64,000 bases of DNA from Phenylobacterium parvum (GTDB lineage Bacteria; Pseudomonadota; Alphaproteobacteria; Caulobacterales; Caulobacteraceae), in contig NZ_CP029479.1 in NCBI RefSeq assembly GCF_003150835.1, positions 868,001 to 932,000 of the forward strand, read 5' to 3'. Below the pieces are notes generated by a model. It was not told the origin of the DNA. It did no database searches and saw only the letters and a program-made list of their open reading frames with translations. Each line of letters begins with the position of its first letter. Position 1 is the stretch's first letter. A program made the position numbers and the translations under genes. Positions 12,836 to 25,148 of this stretch are shown piece after piece.

Positions 12836-12913
12836 GGCCAAAAGGCTTACACCTGATCGCTTGACTGCGTCAGGCCCTTGAATCCCGCCCGGGCCGGCGT
12901 TACCTCCTCGTCA

Positions 12914-12930
12914 ACTGAACAGTGTTTAGT
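12914..12930. promoter_or_regulatory. 17-bp palindrome upstream of the Coq4-like gene, operator candidate
   Basis: ACTGAACAGTGTTTAGT is an inverted repeat in which 7 of 8 pairs match around a central G, ending 7 nt before ATG 12938. The spacing and half-site (ACTGAAC) resemble TetR-family operators. No TetR gene is adjacent in the window, so the cognate regulator would act in trans. Confidence 0.5.
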
Positions 12931-12937
12931 GGACGAC

Positions 12938-13714
12938 ATGACCGCCGACGTTCTGCCTGCCGACACCCCCCTCCCGAAGCCCCGTCGCGACTGGGGCGCC
13001 GCCCTGAGGGCCCTGCGCCGCCTGCTGCGCGACAAGGAGGACACCCGCCAGGTCTTCGAGATCATGCGGGCCCTGACCGGCGACGCCATGAATGAGAACT
13101 ACCGTCGGCTCTACACCACGCCCCGGGGCGGCCGCATCGCCTACCAGCGGGTCGAACTGGCCCGGAAGCTGATGGATGAAGCCTGGCTCGACACCTTCCC
13201 TGAGGGGTCCGTCGGCGCGGCCTACCGCCACTTCATCCGCAGCCAGCAGATCTCCGCCGAGGGCCTGGCCGAGGTCAGCCGAGAGACGGGCGGCGAGATC
13301 GATACCCCGCACCCGGTCGCCTGGATGGCCCGCCGCACCCGGGATGTCCACGACGTCTGGCATGTCCTGACCGGCTATGGCCGCGATGGTCTGGGCGAGG
13401 CCTGCCTGGTGGCCTTTTCCTATCCCCAGACCCGCAGCCTGGGCTGGGCGCTGATCGCCCTCGGGGCCATCTCGCGCACCCGCGGCGGCCGCTATCCCTA
13501 CGCCAAGGCGATCTGGCAGGGCTACCAGCGCGGCAAGGCGGCCCGCTGGCTGCTGGGCGAGGACTATGAGGCGCTGTTCGCCGAGCCCCTGGACCAGGCC
13601 CGCCGCCGGCTGGGGATCACCCCTCCGACGGTTTATGACGCCATCCCGCCCGAGGCCCGCGACATCGTCGCCAGCCCGACCCCGGCCGGCGCGCCCGTCC
13701 CGGCGGCCGCCTAG
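12938..13714 (+). CDS. Coq4 family ubiquinone-biosynthesis protein
   Basis: A 258-residue Coq4-like protein. The diagnostic metal motif H-D-x-x-H-(11 residues)-E is intact: HDVWH at about 138-142 and the Glu at about 154, within HDVWHVLTGYGRDGLGE. Coq4 supports assembly of ubiquinone-biosynthetic enzymes and in recent work is linked to C1 decarboxylation/hydroxylation of the quinone head group. I start at ATG 12938, after the palindrome at 12914-12930, rather than at an in-frame ATG 20 codons upstream that would place the palindrome inside the coding region. The Ala/Pro-rich C-terminal tail is variable. Confidence 0.88.
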   Translation: MTADVLPADTPLPKPRRDWGAALRALRRLLRDKEDTRQVFEIMRALTGDAMNENYRRLYTTPRGGRIAYQRVELARKLMDEAWLDTFPEGSVGAAYRHFIRSQQISAEGLAEVSRETGGEIDTPHPVAWMARRTRDVHDVWHVLTGYGRDGLGEACLVAFSYPQTRSLGWALIALGAISRTRGGRYPYAKAIWQGYQRGKAARWLLGEDYEALFAEPLDQARRRLGITPPTVYDAIPPEARDIVASPTPAGAPVPAAA

Positions 13715-13738
13715 GCGGCGAGTGCTGAGAGGGGGATT

Positions 13739-13845
13739 GACCCCCTCAGTCAGCTTCGCTGACAGCTCCCCCTAGGGGGAGCAATGACGCCCTAATTCCT
13801 CCCCATCAGGGGGAGGTGGACCGCGAATGCGGGCCGGAGGGGGTC
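13739..13845. repeat. Intergenic C/G-rich repeat unit
   Basis: A complete unit from GACCCCCTC to GAGGGGGTC. The left half carries a GTCAGCTTCGCTGAC hairpin and CTCCCCCTAGGGGGAG; the right half carries CCTCCCCATCAGGGGGAGG and CGCGAATGCGGGCCGG. It lies between convergent genes (Coq4-like and DUF4169), where the paired hairpins could end transcription from both sides. Confidence 0.9.
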
Positions 13846-13853
13846 TGCGGAGG

Positions 13854-15271
<1,418 letters not shown>

Positions 15272-15419
15272 TTATCCGAACCGCTCCCTCAGGCATAGGC
15301 GTTGCGTGCGCTGCGACCGCCCCCAAGCCTTACCTGCTAAACCCTGTCTTGCGTGACAGCGTGCAGCCAGAGCACCATGCCTCCGCCCTGTTCCCTCTGA
15401 TCCTGCTGGAGTCTCCCGA

Positions 15420-16004
15420 ATGAAGACCCGTCACCTGATCGCCGCCGCCCTTTCCGCCGCCGCGCTCGCCGCCGCCGGCTGCGCCTCCACGCCCAATGTA
15501 CGGGTGATGTCGGATCCCTCCGCCGACTTCACCCAGTACCGCACCTTTGGCTTCGCCAGCCCCCTGGGCACCGACCGCGGCGGCTACCAGAGCGCCGTCT
15601 CCCAACAGCTCAAGACCTCCGCCCGCACCCAGCTCGAGGCCCGCGGTCTTCGCTATGTCGAGGCCGACCCGGACCTGGTCGTGAACTTCAGCGCCACCCT
15701 GGACGAGAAGCTCCGCGTCTCGACCACGCCGACCGCGACGATGGGCGTGGGCTACTACGGCTATCGCACGGGCATGTATTCGGCCTGGCCGATGTATCGC
15801 GACGAGACCACCGTCACGCCCTACAACGAGGGTACGCTGAACATCGACATCGCCGACGCCCGCCGCCGGCAACTGGTCTGGGAAGGGGTGGTCCGCTCCA
15901 CGGTGACCGAGAAGACCCGGTCCAACATCGGTCCGGCCCTCGACAGCGCGGTGGCCAACGCCTTCGCCAAGTATCCTGTCCCGGTGGCTTCCCCTGCCAA
16001 GTAG
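15420..16004 (+). CDS. DUF4136 lipoprotein
   Basis: A 194-residue lipoprotein. The signal peptide ends in a lipobox AAGC with Cys21 as the lipidated residue; Ser-free ASTP follows, so outer-membrane sorting is likely. The mature part (VRVMSDPSADFTQYRTFGF, then LEARGLRYVEADPDLVVNF, and LNIDIADARRRQLVWEG) matches DUF4136, a family of envelope lipoproteins of unknown role. The 187-bp upstream gap is shared with the divergent aminotransferase, and GCTAAA at 15335-15340 is a Caulobacter-like -10 candidate without a convincing -35. Confidence 0.88.
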   Translation: MKTRHLIAAALSAAALAAAGCASTPNVRVMSDPSADFTQYRTFGFASPLGTDRGGYQSAVSQQLKTSARTQLEARGLRYVEADPDLVVNFSATLDEKLRVSTTPTATMGVGYYGYRTGMYSAWPMYRDETTVTPYNEGTLNIDIADARRRQLVWEGVVRSTVTEKTRSNIGPALDSAVANAFAKYPVPVASPAK

Positions 16005-16050
16005 CCCTGAAGGACCGTCCCCCGGCGGGCCGCTCGGGCGGCTGTTCCGG

Positions 16051-16746
16051 ATGGTTGCGAACATGGATGGACGCGCCTGGGTCAGCCTGGGCGTTTCCTT
16101 CCTCCTGTTCGGCGGCGTGGGACTTGTCTTCGTCTTCGGCGCCCGCCTCCTGGGCTTCGACAGCGAGGCGGCCCTGGAGGGCTGGTTCGGCGCGGCCCAC
16201 GGCCCCTGGGCCCTGCCCGCGGCGGTGGCGGCCTTTGCGGCCCTGGCCTTCCTCGGCGCGCCCCAGTTCGTGCTGATCGCCGCCGCCGTGGTCGCCTTCG
16301 GACCCTTGGCTGGGTCGGTCTACAGCTGGGTGGGAACCATGGTCTCGGCCCTGATCGGCTTTGCGGTCGGTCGCGTCGCCGGGGCCAGGACCCTGAGGAT
16401 CTTCTCCGGGGAGGGCCTGGACCGCTTCATGGCCCTGATCGGCCGCAATGGCTTCCTGGCCTCCCTCCTCGTGCGCCTGGTGCCTTCGGCGCCGTTCATC
16501 GTGGTCAACATGGCGGCGGGGGTGACGCCGATGCGAACCCTCGACTTCGCCGGGGGCACGGCCCTGGGCATCATTCCCAAGATCGCCCTGACCGCCTTCG
16601 CCGGCGGCGCCGCCTTTCGCGCCCTGACCGGAGGTGGAATCGGTCATGTGGCCCTGCTGGTCCTGGCCGGAGCGACCTGGATCGGGATGGGCCTCCTGGC
16701 GCGGGAGTGGGTGCGAAGGGTGACAAGTTCGACCCCGGAGGCGTAA
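16051..16746 (+). CDS. TVP38/TMEM64 family (VTT/DedA-like) membrane protein
   Basis: A 231-residue inner-membrane protein with about six hydrophobic segments. The core ALAFLGAPQFVLIAAAVVAFGP followed by SALIGFAVGRVAG and RNGFLASLLVRLVPSAPFIVVN (quoted in part: LVRLVPSAPFIVVN) is the VTT domain, related to DedA proteins and implicated in lipid scrambling. The start at 16051 is ATG; another ATG lies 12 bp downstream. The preceding gene ends 46 bp upstream. Confidence 0.85.
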   Translation: MVANMDGRAWVSLGVSFLLFGGVGLVFVFGARLLGFDSEAALEGWFGAAHGPWALPAAVAAFAALAFLGAPQFVLIAAAVVAFGPLAGSVYSWVGTMVSALIGFAVGRVAGARTLRIFSGEGLDRFMALIGRNGFLASLLVRLVPSAPFIVVNMAAGVTPMRTLDFAGGTALGIIPKIALTAFAGGAAFRALTGGGIGHVALLVLAGATWIGMGLLAREWVRRVTSSTPEA

Positions 16747-16802
16747 ATTCTGGGAGAAATCTTGCGCGATAGAGGTTTTCTCGCGCCTGCACGGCAAAAC
16801 TC

Positions 16803-16830
16803 TTGCGTCAAATCCAGGTCGCGGCTAAGA
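16803..16830 (+). promoter_or_regulatory. Candidate promoter of the leuA leader
   Basis: TTGCGTC at 16803-16809, 14 nt, then GCTAAGA at 16824-16830 approximates the Caulobacter housekeeping consensus (TTGACG, 10-14 nt, GCTANA). A start point about 7 nt downstream would fall on or just before the ATG of the leader peptide at 16838, giving a leaderless leader transcript. Inferred from consensus only. Confidence 0.45.
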
Positions 16831-16837
16831 GCGGGAC

Positions 16838-16936
16838 ATGCAGATCGAGCGCACATGGACGCCTTCGGCCCCCGGCGGGTCGTTCGGGCTTCTCCTTCGG
16901 GGGCTTAGCCGCCCCTGGGCGCCGACCCTGGCCTAG
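16838..16936 (+). CDS. Putative leucine leader peptide of leuA
   Basis: A 32-codon frame (ATG 16838, TAG 16934-16936) containing a short run of leucine codons, CTT CTC CTT at 16889-16897, and another CTT at 16904-16906 (peptide centre GLLLRGLS). It lies 75 bp ahead of leuA and overlaps the hairpins described in the next entry. No SD sequence precedes it, consistent with a leaderless start. Leucine attenuators upstream of leuA are known in proteobacteria; the assignment here is inferred from position, codon content and structure. Confidence 0.5.
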   Translation: MQIERTWTPSAPGGSFGLLLRGLSRPWAPTLA

Positions 16937-16962
16937 CGAACGCGCGGCCGGGCGCCCAGGGG
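16868..16962 (+). promoter_or_regulatory. Putative leuA attenuator (alternative hairpins)
   Basis: Segments 1:2 are GCCCCCG (16868-16874) with CGGGGGC (16898-16904). Segments 2:3 are GGGGC (16900-16904) with GCCCC (16911-16915). Segments 3:4 are CCCCTGGGCGCC (16912-16923) with GGCGCCCAGGGG (16951-16962), a perfect 12-bp stem. The three pairings exclude each other in the order expected of an attenuator, and the Leu codons sit between 1 and 2. A clear U-run after 3:4 is missing (ATCCTCCC follows), so termination may be weak or Rho-assisted, or the stem may act on translation. Confidence 0.5.
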
Positions 16963-17011
16963 ATCCTCCCGACGCCCATTCCCGTTCAGGCCCAGATTTA
17001 CCGAGAGCAAC

Positions 17012-18589
<1,578 letters not shown>

Positions 18590-18592
18590 TCC

Positions 18593-19471
18593 ATGCTGTG
18601 GGCCGTGCTCGCCGCGGCCGCCGCCCCGCTCCAGGTCGCCCGCAACGCCTTCCAGCGGGGCATGATCGGAGAGGCCGGGCCCTGGGGCGCGACCCTGGTC
18701 CGGTTCCTGTTCGGCCTGCCCTTCTCCCTGGCCCTTCTGGGGATCGCGGTCCTGGCGACCCCGGACGCCCGGCCAGAGCCCGGCCTGCGGTTCTTCCTGA
18801 GCGTGGGGGCGGGGGGGCTGGCCCAGGTCGCCGCCACCGCCTGCCTTCTGGTGGCCATGGAACGCGCGGGATTCGCCGTCGCCACCTTTCTGCAGCAGGC
18901 CGCCCTGCCGTTCGGCGCCGTGCTGGGCTGGATCGCCTTTGGCGACGGCATGCATCCGCTCCAGTGGCTGGGAGTGGGCGTCACGACTGTCGGCCTGTCC
19001 GTCCTGTCCTGGCCCCGTGAGGGGCTGCGGACGATGGACCCTGGCGCCCTGCTGGGCCTGGCTGCGGCGGCCTTCTTCGCCCTGTCGATGAACGGCTACC
19101 GGCAGGCGGGGCTGGCCCTTGAGCCGCGGCACCCGATCTTCGCGGGCATTGGCGCCGTTGTCGCCGCCCAGGCGATCCAGTCGGTTGTCCTGGGCGGCGC
19201 CCTGGCCCTCCTGAGGCCTGCCGCCCTTCGTGCGGTCTTCGTATCCTGGCGGGCGTCGCTTGGCGCGGGCGCCTGCGGGGCGGGCGCTTCGGTCCTCTGG
19301 TTCTCGGCCCTGGCCATGTCGCCCCCCGGACCTGTGCGCGCCATCGGCGTGATCGAGGCGCCGATCGCCGCCCTGGCGGGCCGGACCCTGTTCCGCGAGC
19401 GCCTCACCCCCCGCCAGCTGGCGGCTGGCGCCGCCACCGCCCTCGGCGTGGTGGTGACGGCGCTGGCCTGA
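18593..19471 (+). CDS. EamA/DMT-family transporter
   Basis: A 292-residue protein with about ten hydrophobic helices and two EamA repeats (about 1-140 and 150-290), the drug/metabolite transporter plan. The second half ends with the conserved VIEAPIAALAGRTLFRERLTPRQLAAGAATALGV pattern (quoted in part: APIAALAGRTLFRERL). It starts 3 nt after leuA and must be cotranscribed, so export of leucine-pathway metabolites or amino acids is a reasonable but untested guess. Confidence 0.87.
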   Translation: MLWAVLAAAAAPLQVARNAFQRGMIGEAGPWGATLVRFLFGLPFSLALLGIAVLATPDARPEPGLRFFLSVGAGGLAQVAATACLLVAMERAGFAVATFLQQAALPFGAVLGWIAFGDGMHPLQWLGVGVTTVGLSVLSWPREGLRTMDPGALLGLAAAAFFALSMNGYRQAGLALEPRHPIFAGIGAVVAAQAIQSVVLGGALALLRPAALRAVFVSWRASLGAGACGAGASVLWFSALAMSPPGPVRAIGVIEAPIAALAGRTLFRERLTPRQLAAGAATALGVVVTALA

Positions 19472-19509
19472 CGGGGCAGGATGGCGCTGACCGGCCGGGG
19501 AGGGCGGAC

Positions 19510-20343
19510 ATGGCGCAGGACGCGGACTTCGACCTTGAGGCGCACGCCGGACGGCTGGCGCGGGACGGCTTCACCGTCCTCCGGGACTTCCTGTCGCCCG
19601 GGGACCTCGCCGAGGCGCGGGCGCGCATCGACGCCCTGTCGGGCGCCCACCGGGGCCGCAACGCCTTCGAGGGCTACGCCACCGAGCGGATCTACACCCT
19701 GGTGGCGCGGGGCGCGGTCTTCGAGCGCATGGTGGAGGACCCCCGGGTCCTGGCCCTGCTCGACCGCTTCCTCCTGCCCGGCTACCTGCTGACCGCCAGC
19801 CAGTCGATCCGGATCCACCCGGGGGAGGCGGCCCAGGCCCTCCACACCGACGACAGCTTCTACCGCCTGCCCCGGCCGCGGCCGGCGGCCAGCCTCACGC
19901 TCATCGCGGCCATCGATCCCTTCACGGAAGAGAACGGCGCCACCGACATCCTGCCGGGCTCCCACCTCTGGGACGAGGCCCGGGCGGCGGAGGCGATCGC
20001 CGCGGGGGGCGGGCCCGGTCTAGTCCCCGCCGTCATGCCGGCGGGCGCGGCCATCATCCTGCAGGGAAACCTCATCCACCGCGGCGGCGCCAACCGCAGC
20101 GACGCCCCACGGCTGGCCCTCACCCACCAGTATTGCCAGCCCTGGGCGCGGACCCAGGAGAACTTCTTCCTCGGCATCCCCCAGGCCCGGGCGGCCGCCC
20201 TTTCGCCCCGTCTCCAGGCCCTCCTCGGCTATGAGGTCTGGCCGCCCTTCATGGGCCATGTGACCGGCTCGCATCCGCTCAAGGCGCTCGAGCCCGGCTG
20301 GTCGCCGCCGGTCGAGAGGCCCGGGACCGGGGAAACGGACTGA
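19510..20343 (+). CDS. Phytanoyl-CoA dioxygenase (PhyH) family protein
   Basis: A 277-residue Fe(II)/2-oxoglutarate-dependent oxygenase. The N-terminal LARDGFTVLRDFLSPGDLAEAR is the usual PhyH opening (quoted in part: RDGFTVLRDFLSPGDL). The iron-binding facial triad is readable: His112 and Asp114 in HTDDS and the distal His in LIHRGGANRS near 188. Substrates vary widely in the family and cannot be deduced. It starts 38 bp after the transporter gene and may belong to the same transcript. A perfect 8-bp inverted repeat begins at its stop codon. Confidence 0.88.
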   Translation: MAQDADFDLEAHAGRLARDGFTVLRDFLSPGDLAEARARIDALSGAHRGRNAFEGYATERIYTLVARGAVFERMVEDPRVLALLDRFLLPGYLLTASQSIRIHPGEAAQALHTDDSFYRLPRPRPAASLTLIAAIDPFTEENGATDILPGSHLWDEARAAEAIAAGGGPGLVPAVMPAGAAIILQGNLIHRGGANRSDAPRLALTHQYCQPWARTQENFFLGIPQARAAALSPRLQALLGYEVWPPFMGHVTGSHPLKALEPGWSPPVERPGTGETD

Positions 20344-20378
20344 ATCCACAGGAAGGCGGGCCTCCAAGCGGTGGATTC
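20342..20378. other. Inverted repeat immediately after the PhyH gene
   Basis: GAATCCAC (20342-20349) pairs perfectly with GTGGATTC (20371-20378), and the loop contains a smaller AGGC-GG-GCCT stem. No U-run follows. It may mark the end of the upstream transcript or protect its 3' end. The rest of the 189-bp gap to mreB shows no convincing promoter to me. Confidence 0.4.
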
Positions 20379-20385
20379 GCCTTGA

Positions 20386-21576
<1,191 letters not shown>

Positions 21577-21685
21577 CCGGGGACTGGCGGGAATCGCGCC
21601 ACTGGGACTGACTGGCCGGAGCTGATCGGCAGCGCACAAGGAAGGGGCCTCCCGCCGGCCGGAGGTCCGGGAGAGCGTCGGGTCC

Positions 21686-22711
21686 GTGTCTTTCAGGGAC
21701 AATCCCTTTGGCGAGGTCAGGCTGCCCCTCCTGCTGGGCGCGGCGGCCGCCGCCGTGGTCGCCCTGGTCGTGGCCTTCGCCCTCCTCATGGCCGACCGTC
21801 GCCAGACCTACCAGGAAGGCGCCTACCACGCCCTGCGCAAGGCGTCTGACGGGGTCGTCGCCCCGGTGACCGGCGCCGTGGCGGCCCCGGTCCGCTGGCT
21901 GGGCGGCGTCGCCTCCGGGGTTGGCGACTACTTCTTCGCCGTGTCCGAGAACCGCCGCCTCAAGGCCGAGCTGGCCGCCGCCCGCGGCTTGCGCGACAAG
22001 GCCGCGACCCTCGAGGACGAGAACGCCCGCTACCGGGCCCTCCTGGGCATGGCCGTCGATCCGCCGGTCCCCATGGTCACCGCCCGCGCGGTCAGCGAGA
22101 GCCGGGGCCCCTACGCCAACACCCGCCTGATCAACGCCGGGGCGGACCGGGGCGTGAAGGTTGGCCATCCCGTTCTGAGCGAGAACGGCCTGGTGGGCCG
22201 GGTGATCGGGACCTCGCCCCGGGTCAGCCGGGTGCTCATGCTGACCGACGCCGCCTCCCGGACCCCGGTGATGATCCAGCGCACCCGCGCCCGGGCCATC
22301 CTGACCGGCGACGGCGGCTGGGCGCCGGAACTGGCCTACCTGCGCGGACGAGACGCCGCCCGCGACGGCGATCTTGTCCTGACGTCCGGGGACGGCGGGG
22401 TCCTGCCCCGGGGCCTCACGGTAGGGCGTGTCGTGAAGGGGCAGGATGGAGCCTGGCGCGTGCGCCTGGCCTCGGACGCGGCGCCCATCGACTTTGTCCG
22501 GGTCCTCCTCTTCGAGGACTTCGTGAAGCTTGAGGACCTGCGCGCCCTCAACCGCCCGGCTCCGCCGCCCCCGCCCACACCTGCGCCCCGGACCGCGCCG
22601 CCCGCCCTGGCCACGCCGAAGACGGAGCCGGCGGCGAAGCCTCCGACGCCCAGGGCGGCCCCCACAACCGCCCCCAAGCCCGTGTCCAAACCCGCCGGGG
22701 CCGCCCCGTGA
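21686..22711 (+). CDS. mreC: Rod shape-determining protein MreC
   Basis: MreC is the periplasmic scaffold linking MreB to PBP2. The 341-residue protein starts at GTG (21686) and has one membrane helix (about 15-40), a coiled coil with ENRRLKAELAAARGLRDKA (about 88-106; quoted in part: NRRLKAELAA), the double beta-barrel MreC domain (about 120-275) and a Pro/Ala/Lys-rich tail as in other Caulobacterales. The 109-bp gap after mreB holds a CCTCC-GGAGG hairpin. The stop overlaps the mreD start by 4 bp. Confidence 0.95.
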   Translation: MSFRDNPFGEVRLPLLLGAAAAAVVALVVAFALLMADRRQTYQEGAYHALRKASDGVVAPVTGAVAAPVRWLGGVASGVGDYFFAVSENRRLKAELAAARGLRDKAATLEDENARYRALLGMAVDPPVPMVTARAVSESRGPYANTRLINAGADRGVKVGHPVLSENGLVGRVIGTSPRVSRVLMLTDAASRTPVMIQRTRARAILTGDGGWAPELAYLRGRDAARDGDLVLTSGDGGVLPRGLTVGRVVKGQDGAWRVRLASDAAPIDFVRVLLFEDFVKLEDLRALNRPAPPPPPTPAPRTAPPALATPKTEPAAKPPTPRAAPTTAPKPVSKPAGAAP

Positions 22712-23220
22712 GCGCCGTCGCCCGTCCGCTCCGGGTCTCGCGCTGGGTGGGCCTTCCCCTCCTCGCAGCCCTCCTGGCCAGCCTGCTCCTGGCCGCACCG
22801 ATCCGAATCCTGGGCTTCCCGCTGCCTGAGCCGGTGACCCTGATGGTCCCCGCCTTCGCCTGGGCGATGATCCGGCCGGCGGCCTCACCCGCCTTCGCCC
22901 TTCTGCTCGGGGGGCTGGTCCTGGACGCGCTCTGGGGCGGACCGGCGGGACTCTGGCCTCTCGCCCTGCTGGCGGCCTATCTGCCGATCCTGGCCCTGCG
23001 GAACATCCTGGCTGGCCAGTCGCCCGTGGTGCTCTGGGCCTGGTTCGGCCTTGCCTGCCTGCTGGCCCAGGCCGTGGGATGGGCGATCACCGCCCTGGCC
23101 TCCGGGACGCCGCCCTCCCTCGCCGCCGCCGGCCTGCAATGGCTGGCCACCGTCCTTCTCTTTCCCGTCGCGGGCCAGCTTATCGAGCGCTTCCGCGACG
23201 CGGACGTGCGGTTCCGGTAG
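22708..23220 (+). CDS. mreD: Rod shape-determining protein MreD
   Basis: A 170-residue integral membrane protein with five hydrophobic helices, in the fixed position between mreC and mrdA. Sequence conservation of MreD is low, but LLGGLVLDALWGGPAGLWPLALL is typical (quoted in part: GGLVLDALWGGPAGLWPL). The GTG start overlaps the mreC stop (GTGA). It works with MreC in the elongation complex. Confidence 0.93.
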   Translation: MSAVARPLRVSRWVGLPLLAALLASLLLAAPIRILGFPLPEPVTLMVPAFAWAMIRPAASPAFALLLGGLVLDALWGGPAGLWPLALLAAYLPILALRNILAGQSPVVLWAWFGLACLLAQAVGWAITALASGTPPSLAAAGLQWLATVLLFPVAGQLIERFRDADVRFR

Positions 23221-23225
23221 ACGCC

Positions 23226-25148
23226 ATGACCCAGCCGTCGATCATCCTTTCCGACGTCAACGCCCGGCAGAGCGTCTTCCACCGCCGCACCTTCCTCCTG
23301 GGCGGCGCCATCGCCCTCGGGGTTTCGACCCTGGCCGGCCGGCTCGCCTATCTCCAGCTGGCCGAGAACGCCCGCTACGCCAAGCTGTCGACCTCCAACC
23401 AGTTCAACTTCCGCCTGGTCCCTCCGCCCCGCGGGCTGATCACCGACCGCAACGGCGCGATCCTGGCGACAAACCGGCCGAACTTCCGCCTGCTCTACGC
23501 CCGGCAGAAGGACCAGGACCCCGAGGCCATGGTCGCCACCCTGGCCAACTACGTCCCGATGGACGACCAGCGTCGCCAGCGCGTCCTCAGGGACCTTGGC
23601 AACGCCCCCCGGAACACGCCGGTCGCCATCATGGAGGACATCACCTGGGAGCAGTTCTCCGCGGTGAACATCCGCACCACAGAGTTGCCCGGCGTGACGG
23701 CCGACATGGGGGAGGTGCGGGTCTATCCGCACGGCGGCGCCTTCGCCCACGTCATCGGCTACGTGGCCAAGGTGAACAAGGAGGACATCACCGAGACCGG
23801 CCCGAACGCCGAGCCCATCATGCTGCACCCCGGCTTCCGGATCGGCCGACAGGGCCTGGAGAAGGCGCTCGACCTTGAGCTCCGTGGCCGCCCCGGCGCC
23901 CAGAAGGTGGAGGTGGACGCCCGCGGCCGGCAGGTGCGGCTGGCTCCCGGCGGCGACATTCCCGCCACCCCGGGCAAGGAGGTCCAGCTGAGCCTCGACA
24001 TGGACCTGCAACTGCGGGGCCTGGAGATGTTTGGTGAGGAGAGCGGGGCGGCGGTGCTGATGGACTGCGAGTCGGGGGACCTCCTGGCGATGGTCTCTGC
24101 GCCCAGCTTTGACGCCAACCGCTTTGTCCGGGGCCTCGGTGGAGCTGAGTACCGGGCCCTGGCGGAGTATGACCACAAGCCGCTGTTCAACAAGGCGCTG
24201 ACCGCCACCTATCCGCCGGGCTCGACCTTCAAGACCCTGGTGGCGGTGGCGGCGCTGGAGCACGGCATCGATCCCGACATGACGGTGAACTGCCCCGGCT
24301 ACTGGACATTCGGCAACCGTCGGTGGCGATGCGACGGGGTCCACGGGCGGACGAGCATGCACAACGCCATCGCCACTTCGTGCGACACCTACTTCTACAT
24401 TGTCTCCCTGCAACTCGGCCCCGACAAGATCGCGGCCGTGGCCCGGCGCTTCGGCCTTGGCCAGGCCTACGACCTCGGCATTCCCGGCCAGAAGAAGGGG
24501 CTGATTCCCGACACCGAGTACAAGCGCCGGAACTTCCGGCGCGATCCGGTCTGGCATCCCGGCGAGACCCCCAGCATGGGGATCGGCCAGGGCTACACCT
24601 TGGTCACCGCCCTGCAGCAGTGCGTGGCGGCGGCGCGCATGGCCAATGGCCGCAAGGCCCTTGTCCCGCGCCTGATCCGCTCCGTGGGCGGAGTCCCAAA
24701 GCCCGACGCCGCCGAGGCTCCGGACCTGGGCTTCGACCCAGCTCACCTGGCCTTCGTCCGCGAGGCCATGGGCGCCGTGACCACCCGGGGCACGGCTGCC
24801 CGCACGGGCCAGATTGGACTGGGCGACATCCGGATGGCCGGAAAGACCGGGACGGCCCAGGGCTACAACTACAATGGCGGCCGTGGGGTCCATGGCACCA
24901 ACGGTCCCTGGCATCTGCGCGACCACGCCTGGTTCGTCGGCTTCGCGCCCCACGATACGCCCCGCTATGCGGTGGCGGTGCTGGTCGAGCATGGGGGCTT
25001 CGGGGCGCAGGCGGCGGCCCCCAGAGCCCGGGACCTGATGCGCCTTGCCCTCCTGAAGGACCCGGAGCTTCGGGGCCGGATCGAGCGCCCCCCGGCGGCG
25101 GTCTCGGTGGCCGACAGCCGAGACCCGGCGCAGGGGGGTCCCGCATGA
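23226..25148 (+). CDS. mrdA: Penicillin-binding protein 2 (elongasome transpeptidase)
   Basis: PBP2 crosslinks lateral-wall peptidoglycan with RodA. ATG 23226 gives 640 residues: one N-terminal membrane anchor (FLLGGAIALGVSTLAG, about 20-35), a PBP dimer/pedestal domain (about 60-230), and the transpeptidase domain with SxxK as STFK (Ser near 332), SxN replaced by SCD in ATSCDTYFY (near 385), which is normal for PBP2, and KTGTAQ (near 540). The open frame continues upstream over mreD, but the ATG 5 nt after the mreD stop is the natural start. Its stop overlaps rodA by 4 bp. Confidence 0.96.
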   Translation: MTQPSIILSDVNARQSVFHRRTFLLGGAIALGVSTLAGRLAYLQLAENARYAKLSTSNQFNFRLVPPPRGLITDRNGAILATNRPNFRLLYARQKDQDPEAMVATLANYVPMDDQRRQRVLRDLGNAPRNTPVAIMEDITWEQFSAVNIRTTELPGVTADMGEVRVYPHGGAFAHVIGYVAKVNKEDITETGPNAEPIMLHPGFRIGRQGLEKALDLELRGRPGAQKVEVDARGRQVRLAPGGDIPATPGKEVQLSLDMDLQLRGLEMFGEESGAAVLMDCESGDLLAMVSAPSFDANRFVRGLGGAEYRALAEYDHKPLFNKALTATYPPGSTFKTLVAVAALEHGIDPDMTVNCPGYWTFGNRRWRCDGVHGRTSMHNAIATSCDTYFYIVSLQLGPDKIAAVARRFGLGQAYDLGIPGQKKGLIPDTEYKRRNFRRDPVWHPGETPSMGIGQGYTLVTALQQCVAAARMANGRKALVPRLIRSVGGVPKPDAAEAPDLGFDPAHLAFVREAMGAVTTRGTAARTGQIGLGDIRMAGKTGTAQGYNYNGGRGVHGTNGPWHLRDHAWFVGFAPHDTPRYAVAVLVEHGGFGAQAAAPRARDLMRLALLKDPELRGRIERPPAAVSVADSRDPAQGGPA

